This document shows, one piece after another, positions 26,197-35,230 of a DNA stretch of 37,383 nt (the first letter of the stretch is position 1; every line of letters starts with the position of its first letter). The translations under genes were made by a program, and so were the position numbers. This stretch comes from a virus, in IMG/VR virus record IMGVR_UViG_3300032893_000172, positions 1-37,383 of that record. One strand, given 5' to 3'. The notes under the pieces were generated by a model. It worked only from the letters and a program-made list of their open reading frames with translations, did not search any database and was not told the DNA's origin.

Positions 26197-27396
26197 TTAA
26201 AAAGATCTAAGCTCTTTACTAGCAATGTCCCAAAGCTGTGCTACTCTCCCTCCACCACTTTCATCCATATCAGAGTGAGTATTCTTTGTACTCTTCCCTT
26301 GAGTTTTAAGTTTTAGTTTAAGATTTTTAACAGCATCACTAGTTGCTTTCTTTTGGATATTATTTACTAATGTATTCTTATTCTTTGTAAGATAAGCAGA
26401 TATAAACACATTCTTAAGATCACTTACATAATCTTTTTGATATTTTGTTTGACCATCTCTTTCAGGTTTTAACATATATTCAAGTGTTTCCTTTTTATCT
26501 TTATCTGAAAGTTGAATACCTAAGATATTATCCATATCTTTTGCTACTTTCTCTACGTTCCGAATAAAAGATAGTTGCTCTTGAATTTCAATTTCTTGAC
26601 GATTTTTCTGAGTCTCTAATAGCTCTTTCCTAGTTTTTTCTTTAAATTCTTTTACTTCTTCTAAAGAATCTTTGGATTCATCTTCTAAAGATCCAGCTTC
26701 TTCATATCTACTAATAAGCTTATCTATTCTTGATTCGGAGTATCCTCGATTTCGAAGATTCTCTCTAATTACAGCTTTTTGATTATCTTCTTTTGTAATG
26801 TCAAGATCTTCAACTTTTAATTCTGAACGATAAACATTCTTATAAAAATCTTCAACTCTTCCACCATTTTTTACAAATTCATCTATCTCTCTAACTTGAT
26901 CATTTGCATATTTAGGTTGAGAATTCTCATCAACAATTGTTTGTATATGTTTAACAAGATCTTTTATATTAGATGGTTTTTCATCATCTTCATACTTCCA
27001 CCCTAATTCATCTGCAAATAAATCAGAAAAAGCTTCAACTATTTCTTTCTCTTCCAAATCTATTTTATCATCTTCTTCATCTGATTTCTTTTTAGAAGTA
27101 GTAGATTTTTCAATTTCTTCATCATCCTCTTCTTCTAATTCTTCTTCAGGTTCTTCTTCTATTTTTTCTTCTACTTTCTTGGGCTTTACAGTAGGTTCCT
27201 TTTCTACCTTAGCAGGAACTTTCTTAGAGTCATCATCTTGATGTTTTTTATCAAGAGACTCCATTGCCTTTTTAATCTCTTCTGGAGTTACCTCTGGAAG
27301 TTCTTCATCATCTTTTCTACTTCCTGTCGATGGTATGAATTGATCAACGACTGCATCAAATCCTCCAAATAGATTATTTTTCTTTTCCTCTGCCAT
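26197..27396 (-). CDS. Charged head scaffold-like protein
   Basis: The protein has 399 aa, with a highly charged, Glu/Asp/Lys-rich region at about residues 30-130 and long predicted helices thereafter (KEFKEKTRKELLETQKNRQEIEIQEQLSFIRNVEKVAKDMDNILG). The N-terminus (FGGFDAVVDQFIPSTGSRKDD) and a basic C-terminal segment (KKATSDAVKNLKLKLKTQGK) frame it. Position between portal and capsid genes, lack of enzymatic motifs and low complexity are the hallmarks of a phage scaffolding protein. No protease domain is visible, so how the scaffold leaves the head is not known. Confidence 0.6.
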   Translation of the reverse strand: MAEEKKNNLFGGFDAVVDQFIPSTGSRKDDEELPEVTPEEIKKAMESLDKKHQDDDSKKVPAKVEKEPTVKPKKVEEKIEEEPEEELEEEDDEEIEKSTTSKKKSDEEDDKIDLEEKEIVEAFSDLFADELGWKYEDDEKPSNIKDLVKHIQTIVDENSQPKYANDQVREIDEFVKNGGRVEDFYKNVYRSELKVEDLDITKEDNQKAVIRENLRNRGYSESRIDKLISRYEEAGSLEDESKDSLEEVKEFKEKTRKELLETQKNRQEIEIQEQLSFIRNVEKVAKDMDNILGIQLSDKDKKETLEYMLKPERDGQTKYQKDYVSDLKNVFISAYLTKNKNTLVNNIQKKATSDAVKNLKLKLKTQGKSTKNTHSDMDESGGGRVAQLWDIASKELRSF

Positions 27397-27413
27397 AATA
27401 TATTTATTAATAT

Positions 27414-29789
27414 TTATTTGTTTACAGACTTCTTTGTAGCCTGTTTCTTTTTAATTTCTAACTCCTGTTTTTTAATCTCTTCTTGAGCTTTATTTTTTCG
27501 AATAGTTTCAGAAACAGTAGTTTGTTTATATCTATCATCTGATAAAATTTTATCCCTTTGTAATTGTAATTTCATTTCATCAACAGTATAATCTTCAAAT
27601 TTTTCATCAGGTTTGGACTTTTCTTTAGACTCAGCTTGAATCTCAGCAACTGTGATTGCAGTTTCAGCTTTTCTAATAGAATCTTCTTCCTTTATTCTAC
27701 GATCTTCAGCCTTATCCTGTAACTCAGCTTGCTGTTGTTGTTGTTGTAATTGTACTTGTTGCTTCTGCATCTCTTGATCATACTTCTGTTTCTTTTCTTC
27801 TATTTCTTTAAGTTTTCTCTTAATTTCAGATATACTATCACTAGTAAGTAAAGTAGTAACATCTGAAAGAGTAGCTCCATTCTGAATAGCAGGTTGCATA
27901 AGACTTCTCAAAGCTTCAAGATTAGTATTCTCCTTAGTAGAATCTGATACAAATACATCAAAATCTGAATATAAAAAATCATCATTTAATTCTAAAAATG
28001 TTCTAGAAAAGTCATCAAGAATAAAACTTAATTTCTTTTTACTATTTTCAGCCCATGCATATTTAGCTACATTTAGTAAAGAAGTATAAACTCTTTTCTT
28101 AACATTATTATGTAATTCAAATAACGGTTCAGTAATATGACTGGATTGAATAGTAGCTCTCTGTACATTTCCAACTAATTCACTAGTAGATATCTCACCT
28201 TGTCTTTGTCTAGATACTCCAGATATCTCTCCAGCCATATCTTCTATCTTATCAAGTAACTTTATATAATCAACAATAACAGCTGTCATTGTAAGATCTT
28301 GAGCAGACATTTGATTATAAGCTGCAGGCCTACCACCTTCTCTACCAGGAATATCCCATCCTTCTTCATAAGGATTAATAAGATTTACTCCTAAAGCTGA
28401 TAAATAATGCATCCATTGTTTTACATCAATTCCCATTGATTTAGGAATCTGTGTAATATCCATATTAATTATACGTCCTTTATCTCTAGCTAAAGCTAAT
28501 TCCAATCTATACCATATTACAATATACATATATTGTAATGGTTTCATTAGATCAACTAATGACTTATTCCTAGTATTAGTATCATTATGTTTAGCTCCAA
28601 TGTATGGTAATTTAGTAGTTTTAGGATGTTCCAATGATTGATATTGATATTGAACAGGACCCATATCCAAATGTATATCAGTACCTATTCTATATCCTTC
28701 CCATATTTCAGTAATCCATTCCCAATCAATAGACATTCCTTTAATCTTATCTTCTTCAGTAAGTTGATAAGTTTCATCTACAGTCTCTTCAATTTCTTCA
28801 CCAGTTTGTAAGTCTCTAGTTTTAAGAGTACCAACTTTCTTAAATGATTTCCAACATGTATGCCATACTGGAACTAATTGTCCTTTAAAAAATTCATCTT
28901 GTTGTATATCAGATATGATTTTATCTCTATACATTATACTATTATAATTTACATCTCCAGGACGACTAACCATTGATTGACCTCCATCAATCATTTTAAG
29001 GAGATTATCAAGATCTTCATCACTCATAACGGATTGAAATCTATCATATATTGCTCCAGGAGACATTAAAAATCTTCTAACAAACCAATCTCCATCTTCT
29101 ATATAATCTAAATCTGGATCATTATCATAAGTACAATGATATGGATTTACTCTTTCGAGAGTAGCTTCTCCATTAACTATTCCAGTATAATACAATTCTT
29201 CTCCAGCTATTAAAGCATCTTTCCATCCTTTAAGAAACTCATGATCTATATCAAGTTGTTCACGTAAGTAGAGTAATGAATTATAAGCAGTCTGTTCAGC
29301 AACTGTATTATACTTATTCTTTATATAAGTATCAATCTCTGACATTCTCTTATCTATTTCATCATCATCTTTACCTTCGACTAATGCACCAAGATATTCC
29401 TTTATTAACAATTGTTTCTTATAATCTTGAATTTGTGATACTGCATTATCATTAGTAGAAAAAACTCTAAAATTAAATGGTCTCTTAGTTTCTTCACCAA
29501 TTAATAAATCAATCTTAGGTTTAATAATATTAAAGTTCTGAGGATGAGCCGGAAATGAATCTCCAACATTAAATGGATCAATTACATATTTGAAATCATC
29601 TTCACTAAATACACTATTATATAAATCATAGTCTATTTTTAATACATCTTTTCTTGATCTACCATTTACAAATGAACTTCCTTCTCTAGATATAAGGACA
29701 TCAACACATGCTTTTCTCCAAGGTTCTGTCTTCTTAACTAGAGGAAGTTTCTGAATTGGAAACTCTGATCTTTTATAATATATATCCAT
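27414..29789 (-). CDS. Portal protein
   Basis: The protein has 791 aa, long like other crAss-like portals. It has an N-terminal 'PWRKACVDVLISREGSSFVNGRSRKDVLKIDYDLYNSVFSEDDF' part and 'NIIKPKIDLLIGEETKRPFNFRVFSTND', which starts the wing domain. The middle includes 'AGEELYYTGIVNGEATLERVNPYHCTYDNDPDLDYIEDGDWFVRRFLMSPGAIYDRF' and the stem/crown part with 'GEISGVSRQRQGEISTSELVGNVQ'. The last 130 residues form a long coiled-coil barrel with a Gln run (KQQVQLQQQQQQAELQDKAEDRR). It forms the dodecameric ring through which DNA is packaged. It follows TerL by 6 nt. Confidence 0.85.
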   Translation of the reverse strand: MDIYYKRSEFPIQKLPLVKKTEPWRKACVDVLISREGSSFVNGRSRKDVLKIDYDLYNSVFSEDDFKYVIDPFNVGDSFPAHPQNFNIIKPKIDLLIGEETKRPFNFRVFSTNDNAVSQIQDYKKQLLIKEYLGALVEGKDDDEIDKRMSEIDTYIKNKYNTVAEQTAYNSLLYLREQLDIDHEFLKGWKDALIAGEELYYTGIVNGEATLERVNPYHCTYDNDPDLDYIEDGDWFVRRFLMSPGAIYDRFQSVMSDEDLDNLLKMIDGGQSMVSRPGDVNYNSIMYRDKIISDIQQDEFFKGQLVPVWHTCWKSFKKVGTLKTRDLQTGEEIEETVDETYQLTEEDKIKGMSIDWEWITEIWEGYRIGTDIHLDMGPVQYQYQSLEHPKTTKLPYIGAKHNDTNTRNKSLVDLMKPLQYMYIVIWYRLELALARDKGRIINMDITQIPKSMGIDVKQWMHYLSALGVNLINPYEEGWDIPGREGGRPAAYNQMSAQDLTMTAVIVDYIKLLDKIEDMAGEISGVSRQRQGEISTSELVGNVQRATIQSSHITEPLFELHNNVKKRVYTSLLNVAKYAWAENSKKKLSFILDDFSRTFLELNDDFLYSDFDVFVSDSTKENTNLEALRSLMQPAIQNGATLSDVTTLLTSDSISEIKRKLKEIEEKKQKYDQEMQKQQVQLQQQQQQAELQDKAEDRRIKEEDSIRKAETAITVAEIQAESKEKSKPDEKFEDYTVDEMKLQLQRDKILSDDRYKQTTVSETIRKNKAQEEIKKQELEIKKKQATKKSVNK

Positions 29790-29795
29790 TCCTTC

Positions 29796-31796
29796 TTATT
29801 TAAAACTTTCAAATTCCACTTTACCAAATAATGGAAACTCAAATAGTAAATTAACTTTTTCTATCTCTTCTTTTTTCTTTACATGAAGATCATGTAGTTC
29901 TTCTTTATATATCATTAATATAAACATTGCCATTACTCTATCAAAGTTACCTTTGTCATTATAAGCAATAGTCTCTTCTAATAATGGTTCTGAAAGTATC
30001 TTAGTTAAATTCTTCTTACCAGGCTCATACTCTTCTACTAACCAATCTCTATATCTTCCTTCTGCCCAATCTTTAAGTGCAGTTACCATATGAGTTCCTT
30101 TAACCCTTTCAACTCTGCTATCTTTTATTATCTTTGATATAATTCCAGGTTGATCAGCTAATAAATATTCAAGATGTTTATTTTTAAAATATACTCCTAA
30201 TCCAGGATTTTGATTTTCATATAAAACAGTAGCATGATAATATAATAACAACTTTCTAACTATTTCATAAAATTCCTCAGCAGTATCTGGGCGTCCAGTA
30301 TATTCAGCAACTATAGTATCATATGAATATTCAAATGTTTGAAATCTTTTATATATAAATACAGATCCTAAAGAATCAGTTCCAGATTTATCATGATCAT
30401 AAGGATCGCAAGTAGCTATATACAAACCATAAGGAGGGTTATCCATAGGATGTTCCCATATAACTATAGCTCCATCCCTACTTTCTGTTTTATCTAGTTT
30501 ATACTTTGTTAAATCTTTAAGATCTTTAGATTGCCTCCATTTTAATAGCCCAAGTTCATCAAAATATAGTTCTCCAACTTGTTTGAGATTTCTTATATGT
30601 TCATTATTTCTTATGTATGCAAGATGTCTAATCAAATCTTTCTTAGGAAATATATTACCACTCAATTGAAGAGTAGCTTCCATTGGATTAAATGGATGCT
30701 CAGCTATATATCTATCAATCGCAGATCTATCAGTAGCATTATCTATAATCTTCTGACGTTCTTTCAATGCATACTCTATAGCAATTTTACTAAGAGTATT
30801 ACCATCGGAATCCATGAAAGATCTACCTTGATCATCATAACCCTCCATATTAGCATACTCTGGAACAAAGAATCCACATCTTTTACTAGCTCCTTCATCC
30901 CATATATTCTCTACTGATAATACATTATAACCATCTGGTTCATAGAACAAATCCTTTAATCCAGTATAATCAGCCTCATTAGTACCACCAGTTCCATAAG
31001 CTATCATCAAACCAAATACATTTGATCCTTGTTCAACTGATGGCCTAGCTATCTGCCAAGCTTCTCTTAGTCCTGGAAACTTACCACCTTCCTCCCATAA
31101 AATTAACTTAGCAGCTTTACCTCTAGCTTTTTGAATATCATTCTTTAATGTAACTCCTATGACTTCAGACATAATCCCTGCTTCAATCATAGTACCTTCA
31201 CTATTAACTACATAAGATGCTCTCTTATGCATTTTAGTGTCAATCTTTTGTCTTTTCTTAGTCCATGCAGTATTAGCATCTATCCAAGACATTAAATCCC
31301 AAGCCTTAGTTAATAATCCATCCTTAGTAAGATATTCATTTTCGGAAGCAATAGCATAAGATTTAGACTGTGGAATTAAATAAAAGTTTCTACATAACAT
31401 ACTAGAACCTTTATATGAATATCCTGCACGTCTTCTTTTAATAACTACAGCATGCTTTCCAGTCTTTTCAGCTTCTTCTATATAATTAAAATATTGATAA
31501 TCAGTATCATAAAATCTAGGAAAATCTCTTTTCCTTTCTACTATTTTCTTTGTAAGATTTTCACCAACTTTAATTTCTCTTTCTTCTACTATTAGTATAG
31601 GAGAAAAGTTTAAATAAAAATAATTGTATCCAGAAATAAAATCACCATCATCAGCAGTCCATCCAAACAAACAACGTCTAGTTTCTTCATCCCAGTATTC
31701 CTTATATCCTGTTGTTCCTTTTGGAGATGCTGTATAATACCCATACTTTTGAAAGTGTATCGCTGCAGAACGAAACTTATCTGTATTCTTAATCAT
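29796..31796 (-). CDS. terL: Terminase large subunit
   Basis: The protein has 666 aa. KHAVVIKRRRAGYSYKGS (about 114-131) is the divergent Walker A of crAss-like terminases, with Arg/Tyr/Ser around the Gly instead of a plain GKT. LILWEEGG (231-238) is Walker B with the catalytic Glu. The C-terminal RNase H-like nuclease starts at YIATCDPYDHD (459-469), whose Asp is the first metal ligand; a Glu in LYENQNPGLG (525-534) is the likely second. It packages the concatemeric genome into the head. The portal gene comes right after. Confidence 0.92.
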   Translation of the reverse strand: MIKNTDKFRSAAIHFQKYGYYTASPKGTTGYKEYWDEETRRCLFGWTADDGDFISGYNYFYLNFSPILIVEEREIKVGENLTKKIVERKRDFPRFYDTDYQYFNYIEEAEKTGKHAVVIKRRRAGYSYKGSSMLCRNFYLIPQSKSYAIASENEYLTKDGLLTKAWDLMSWIDANTAWTKKRQKIDTKMHKRASYVVNSEGTMIEAGIMSEVIGVTLKNDIQKARGKAAKLILWEEGGKFPGLREAWQIARPSVEQGSNVFGLMIAYGTGGTNEADYTGLKDLFYEPDGYNVLSVENIWDEGASKRCGFFVPEYANMEGYDDQGRSFMDSDGNTLSKIAIEYALKERQKIIDNATDRSAIDRYIAEHPFNPMEATLQLSGNIFPKKDLIRHLAYIRNNEHIRNLKQVGELYFDELGLLKWRQSKDLKDLTKYKLDKTESRDGAIVIWEHPMDNPPYGLYIATCDPYDHDKSGTDSLGSVFIYKRFQTFEYSYDTIVAEYTGRPDTAEEFYEIVRKLLLYYHATVLYENQNPGLGVYFKNKHLEYLLADQPGIISKIIKDSRVERVKGTHMVTALKDWAEGRYRDWLVEEYEPGKKNLTKILSEPLLEETIAYNDKGNFDRVMAMFILMIYKEELHDLHVKKKEEIEKVNLLFEFPLFGKVEFESFK

Positions 31797-31798
31797 TA

Positions 31799-32368
31799 TT
31801 ATTGTTCAAATGTTTTGAAAGAATGAGCATCTTCATATAAATCAACTTGAGTTCCACCCTTAACTCTATTAACTTCTAATTCCTCTCTTCTAACTTGTTC
31901 TCTAAGAGAATGTAAAGACTTTAATATACCTCCAGCTTTCTCAAGATTAGCTGCTAAATCTCTAGATGAATAGATAGGTTTTCCAGATTTATCTATATCA
32001 TCCCAGTTAACTCTTTTATAAAAATCCATTAACTTCTTAGCTCCTTCCATATTCTGTTCTAAGAATTGTAATGAAAAAGTATGTTGAAAATCTTGATATC
32101 TTTCAATAGCTTGTTTAGTTAAATCATCTAATTGATAATTTTCATCACCAAATATATCTTGCTTAATAACCTTATCTCTTATATCCTTATCTGTAAATGA
32201 TGAATACGGAGAATCCCATTTATACATAAATATAATATAAGATATTTTATTAAATGAATTCTGTTTATCTTTTGATTTATCAGATTCATATATCTTCTTA
32301 AATAATGGAAGAGAAAGCTCTTCAGCATTAAGAACTACTTTTCCATCTATTATATCAAATAATTTCAT
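31799..32368 (-). CDS. Conserved protein before TerL, possible packaging cofactor
   Basis: The protein has 189 aa, soluble, mainly helical, with 'LNAEELSLPLFKKIYESDKSKDKQNSFNKISYIIFMYKWDSPYSSFTDKDIRDKVIKQDIF' and 'FSLQFLEQNMEGAKKLMDFYKRVNWDDIDKSGKPIYSSRDLAANLEKAGGILKSLHSLREQV'. It directly precedes TerL (2-nt gap), a place where many phages keep the small terminase subunit. No helix-turn-helix could be defined with confidence, so small-terminase function is only a contextual guess. It also resembles a widespread Bacteroidota phage family of unknown role. Confidence 0.55.
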   Translation of the reverse strand: MKLFDIIDGKVVLNAEELSLPLFKKIYESDKSKDKQNSFNKISYIIFMYKWDSPYSSFTDKDIRDKVIKQDIFGDENYQLDDLTKQAIERYQDFQHTFSLQFLEQNMEGAKKLMDFYKRVNWDDIDKSGKPIYSSRDLAANLEKAGGILKSLHSLREQVRREELEVNRVKGGTQVDLYEDAHSFKTFEQ

Positions 32369-32402
32369 TGATCAACGTTACGTTATATTATTAAATAAGT
32401 TA

Positions 32403-32639
32403 CTACTCCTTAGCTATGTGTTTCTTAGATAAAAGTTTTAATACATTAAGTTTCTTACCTTCTAATGTCTTACCAAACTTAAATACAAACTTACCAAAGT
32501 ATGGAATCATAATAGGTCTATTATCATCTGGATCTTTAATACGATTCTTAGTAAAGAGTAAAGGGTGTTCAGCTATTAACTTGATCACCCTCTTATCTTT
32601 ATTATACTTCAAAGACAACTTTTTAATTATCTCATCCAT
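32403..32639 (-). CDS. Small conserved protein with IPYFGKF motif
   Basis: The protein has 78 aa, basic and helical at both ends, with 'DEIIKKLSLKYNKDKRVIKLIAEHPLLFTKNRI' and the motif 'RPIMIPYFGKFVFKFGK'. Short proteins with a central 'I.Y(F)G.F' motif occur near terminase genes of Bacteroidota phages. The motif resembles the HU 'v.l.GfGtF' turn, so a nucleic-acid contact is possible but uncertain. Position between a helical protein and the packaging genes suggests an accessory packaging or head gene. Confidence 0.5.
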   Translation of the reverse strand: MDEIIKKLSLKYNKDKRVIKLIAEHPLLFTKNRIKDPDDNRPIMIPYFGKFVFKFGKTLEGKKLNVLKLLSKKHIAKE

Positions 32640-32640
32640 A

Positions 32641-32826
32641 TTATTTATGTTTAAATCCTACAGTTTTATTCTTATTTTCTATATCATTTTGTTTACTAGT
32701 ACAAGTATGATTATAAACTAATATTCCAAACAACCATATCTTTTTATTATAATCAACATCACTAATCTTATGCTCTTTATCTTTGATATTAACTGTTTCA
32801 GTTATCATTCTTTTATACATTAACAT
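32641..32826 (-). CDS. Small hypothetical protein of uncertain start
   Basis: The frame codes for up to 61 aa. The first ATG (32826) lies inside the end of the upstream gene; ATGs at 32820 and 32808 are other candidates. The last one (MITETVNIKDKEHKISDVDYNKKIWLFG) comes just after the upstream stop and is preceded by an A-rich stretch. The protein is hydrophilic with a short hydrophobic patch (IWLFGILVYNH). No motif is recognised, so this call is modest. Confidence 0.4.
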   Translation of the reverse strand: MLMYKRMITETVNIKDKEHKISDVDYNKKIWLFGILVYNHTCTSKQNDIENKNKTVGFKHK

Positions 32827-33184
32827 CTAATCCAATTTTAAAAGTAACTTGTAATTCATTATTAACTATAGAAGGTCTAATATTATTATGGATAATCCAC
32901 TTATTAGTTGGAGGTACACCTACTCCTTGTAATATATGTTTATTCTTAAATAATGTTAAATAAGTAGAAAGATTGCACTCGTTAATAGTGCAACTTTCCA
33001 TTATTTCATGTCTATTATCCTTACAAAGAAGAGATTTATTATTAGGAGTAGACTCATTCAATTCAAACAACTTAGATAATACCAAAACTTGTTTATCAGT
33101 TAATCCTAATAAACTATTTAATAACTTAGCATATTCATTATACAGGTTGTTTCTGGTCTGTACCTTCTTCTGAAACTGATTCAT
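32813..33184 (-). CDS. Small helical protein, winged-helix-like
   Basis: The frame is open from 33310, but the ATG at 33184 (MNQFQKKVQTRNNLYNEYAKLL) is preferred. A clear Shine-Dalgarno-like AAGGAG lies just upstream of it, and the extra residues lie within the coding end of the zinc-ribbon gene. From there the protein has 123 aa. The block 'LYNEYAKLLNSLLGLTDKQVLVLSKLFELN' followed by 'TINECNLSTYLTLFKNKHILQGVG' has the shape of a small winged-helix or HTH protein: helix, turn, recognition-like helix, wing. It may act in regulation or packaging. Confidence 0.5.
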   Translation of the reverse strand: MNQFQKKVQTRNNLYNEYAKLLNSLLGLTDKQVLVLSKLFELNESTPNNKSLLCKDNRHEIMESCTINECNLSTYLTLFKNKHILQGVGVPPTNKWIIHNNIRPSIVNNELQVTFKIGLDVNV

Positions 33185-33530
33185 TATTATCTCCTTCTTG
33201 TTCCTTTCTAATACTTTTACCAGCTGTAACAGGTTCTTTAATACTTTCTTTATTCGTAATTTCATCTTTCTTATTAGACTCAATATAAAATAATGACATT
33301 TCATTTCCACAATCTTTACATACTAATCTCATTTCATGAACATTAGTAGGGGGTAAAAATATTTGTACTGCACTACCTTTCTTTACATTCTCATCTACTA
33401 TATACTTACTCTTACAACTACCACAGAATAATACTAAATGAGCATAATCATACTCCTTATAATTTGCTGGCTTTTCTTTACCCTCAGATGTTTGTGTAAT
33501 TTCTTGTTTCTTAACTTCTTTTTCTTTCAT
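33138..33530 (-). CDS. Zinc-ribbon small protein
   Basis: The protein has 130 aa. CGSC (about residues 36-39) and CKDC (about 71-74) provide four Cys spaced as a zinc ribbon within a short beta region 'LVLFCGSCKSKYIVD... MRLVCKDCGNEMSLFYIE'. The N- and C-terminal tails are charged and probably disordered (Glu/Lys rich). Its end codes a strong Shine-Dalgarno for the following gene. Zinc ribbons of this kind can bind nucleic acid or other proteins; no closer role is visible. Confidence 0.55.
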   Translation of the reverse strand: MKEKEVKKQEITQTSEGKEKPANYKEYDYAHLVLFCGSCKSKYIVDENVKKGSAVQIFLPPTNVHEMRLVCKDCGNEMSLFYIESNKKDEITNKESIKEPVTAGKSIRKEQEGDNNESVSEEGTDQKQPV

Positions 33531-33534
33531 TATT

Positions 33535-34014
33535 TTAAATATAATTAGTGCATACTATTGGTAAACCCATCCATTGTTTAACTATAGGATAAAATGGGTA
33601 CTGATTTACTGACTTACTTCTTTCAATATCCTCCAACTTCTTCTCCAACTCTTTAAGTTGTTCCTGTAATTTAGAAATCTCAGAATCTTGAGATATTGTG
33701 TTCTCAACTTCTGGTTCTGCTTGCACAGGAGTTTCTGATTTTTTAATTGAATTGTTATCATCTTCAGGAAAATCACGATAATAAATTTTATTAATCTCCA
33801 TATCATTATTATCATCATCTATAAAGACAAAATAATCTTTATGTTCTTCTACTGTATAAGAACTAATGATAACTCTAATAGATCGTACTGATTGAGTTTT
33901 ATCTCCAATATCATAATCTGTTTTAGTTATTTCGTATGTATCAGTTTTATCATTATAATACAATATATCTCCAGGAACTAATCCTTTAATCTCTTTAATT
34001 ACTTTTACTCTCAT
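33535..34014 (-). CDS. Hypothetical protein with C-terminal coiled coil
   Basis: The protein has 159 aa. An N-terminal small beta domain (MRVKVIKEIKGLVPGDILYYNDKTDTYEITKTDYD... YTVEEHKDYFVFIDDD) resembles short SH3-like or KOW-like folds. A linker rich in Pro and Glu and then a coiled coil (SEISKLQEQLKELEKKLEDIERSK) follow, ending in a short hydrophobic tail (YPIVKQWMGLPIVCTNYI). It probably oligomerises; function is unknown. Confidence 0.5.
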   Translation of the reverse strand: MRVKVIKEIKGLVPGDILYYNDKTDTYEITKTDYDIGDKTQSVRSIRVIISSYTVEEHKDYFVFIDDDNNDMEINKIYYRDFPEDDNNSIKKSETPVQAEPEVENTISQDSEISKLQEQLKELEKKLEDIERSKSVNQYPFYPIVKQWMGLPIVCTNYI

Positions 34015-34018
34015 ATTC

Positions 34019-34201
34019 TTAAAAACAATTATTTAATTTATCAACCAAACTTTTAAATGGACATTCATATTTGTAACAACAATCTTCACATGGACTTTCA
34101 GTTTCAACATATATATGTCTAGTTCTATATACTGGCTTAACTCTATCAACTCTTATACGAACTATATCTCCATTATCTCTAATCTTAATTATTCTTGACA
34201 T
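34019..34201 (-). CDS. Small Cys-cluster protein
   Basis: The protein has 60 aa: a basic N-terminal half (IIKIRDNGDIVRIRVDRVKPVYRTRHIYVE) and a C-terminal cluster PCEDCCYKYECPFKS...NNCF with five Cys. The clustering suggests a metal site of zinc-finger size. Part of a dense run of small genes with 1-22 nt overlaps or gaps. Role unknown. Confidence 0.5.
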   Translation of the reverse strand: MSRIIKIRDNGDIVRIRVDRVKPVYRTRHIYVETESPCEDCCYKYECPFKSLVDKLNNCF

Positions 34202-34736
34202 TTTCTTTAATTTTAAGTTTATTATCTTTTCTTTTATTATACCAATCTCTTAATTCTCTACGATAATTCTTTTGAGTTTTTTCATAATAATTTGTAGTAT
34301 ATTCTGATATTTCTTTTCTAAGTTTATTCCAATTTTTATATCTTAGCTGCTTATTTAAATCTACAGAATATTTTCTCCATATACAATTATAATTGTCATC
34401 TGGTTCTGTTCTTAACCTAATAAGTATATCTCCTTTTATTTTTCGTGAAGGTCCTTCTAATAAAAAATATTTCCAAAATTCAGGATAATGATAATGTATA
34501 TTAATATTTTCTATAGTAAGTTTAAACATGTCCTCAAATGTTGGCATAGATGGCATAACTTCAGGTTGTATTTCAGATTCTACCAATATTTTAAATGAAT
34601 TATCATCTTGTGCATTATCTAAAGTATTTTCTATAAATTCTCTAGCTTTTTTAGATTTAACTTCTAATGTATCATGAAAATCAAAATCTGGAATTTCAAT
34701 AATTTTACTTTCTTCATTCTTTATCATCATCTTCAT
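34185..34736 (-). CDS. Hypothetical protein of the small-gene cluster
   Basis: The protein has 183 aa. The N-terminal part is acidic, with 'IPDFDFHDTLEVKSKKAREFIENTLDNAQDDNSFKILVES'. The C-terminal part is strongly basic and aromatic (IRLRTEPDDNYNCIWRKYSVDLNKQLRYKNWNKLRKEI... KTQKNYRRELRDWYNKRKDNK), suggesting nucleic-acid or protein contact. Three closely spaced in-frame ATGs (34736, 34730, 34727) make the start uncertain by a few residues. No family recognised. Confidence 0.5.
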   Translation of the reverse strand: MKMMIKNEESKIIEIPDFDFHDTLEVKSKKAREFIENTLDNAQDDNSFKILVESEIQPEVMPSMPTFEDMFKLTIENINIHYHYPEFWKYFLLEGPSRKIKGDILIRLRTEPDDNYNCIWRKYSVDLNKQLRYKNWNKLRKEISEYTTNYYEKTQKNYRRELRDWYNKRKDNKLKIKENVKNN

Positions 34737-34953
34737 ACTTAGTAACTATCTTATCTATAAGTTTATTAACTTTATTATCATATTCTTCTTTACTTTCTAA
34801 TTCATCAACATACTTATATCCTATATTAGAATGAATTATAATATATTCATACATCATATCTCTAATCTTTGGAATAGCATGATTATACTTAATACTTAGA
34901 TAATATTCACATATATTATCAAAATCTTTAGAATTTAATTTATAAGTTGTCAT
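34714..34953 (-). CDS. Small hypothetical protein
   Basis: The protein has 79 aa and is helical (KLNSKDFDNICEYYLSIKYNHAIPKIRDMMYEYIIIHSNIGYKYVDELESKEEYDNKVNKLIDKI) with an acidic end. It overlaps the next gene by 23 nt. No membrane segment or motif; role unknown. Confidence 0.45.
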   Translation of the reverse strand: MTTYKLNSKDFDNICEYYLSIKYNHAIPKIRDMMYEYIIIHSNIGYKYVDELESKEEYDNKVNKLIDKIVTKYEDDDKE

Positions 34954-34954
34954 A

Positions 34955-35227
34955 TTAATCTATATCAAGTTCTCCTTCAAAATATCTGAATCCACCACAC
35001 TTATTACAATCATATTTATATTGTGTTGGAAGTCCACACCAAGTTCCATATATAAATCCTTTACCTCCACATTTGGAACATTTTATTTTTATAGTTATAT
35101 TCATATTAATCTTTATAATCTTATACGATATTAATAATACTAAGGTTACAACAATTATCAACTTTATATAATAAATATTAATAGATATAAGAAAAGCCAA
35201 GAGTTTTAATCTTAGCTTAACTATCAA
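34955..35227 (-). CDS. DnaJ-type Cys-rich small protein, with or without membrane anchor
   Basis: The frame codes 90 aa. The C-terminal half has CSKCGGKGF and CNKCGG, the CxxCxGxG pattern of DnaJ zinc domains, spaced for one zinc site. The N-terminal half is hydrophobic (about residues 8-40; LIIVVTLVLLISYKII) and could be a membrane anchor, or could be non-coding if the gene starts at the internal ATG at 35104 (MNITIKIKCSKCGG). Both versions are possible. It may be a chaperone-like or redox helper; role unknown. Confidence 0.45.
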   Translation of the reverse strand: MIVKLRLKLLAFLISINIYYIKLIIVVTLVLLISYKIIKINMNITIKIKCSKCGGKGFIYGTWCGLPTQYKYDCNKCGGFRYFEGELDID

Positions 35228-35230
35228 TTA

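Noticed and set aside
30579-30917. 112-aa plus-strand frame inside TerL
   Set aside because: Antisense to conserved terminase motifs; composition is the mirror of the real gene.
33606-33818. 70-aa frame overlapping the 159-aa gene
   Set aside because: Out-of-frame shadow made of Lys, Ile and Leu runs; the 159-aa frame has a better protein character.
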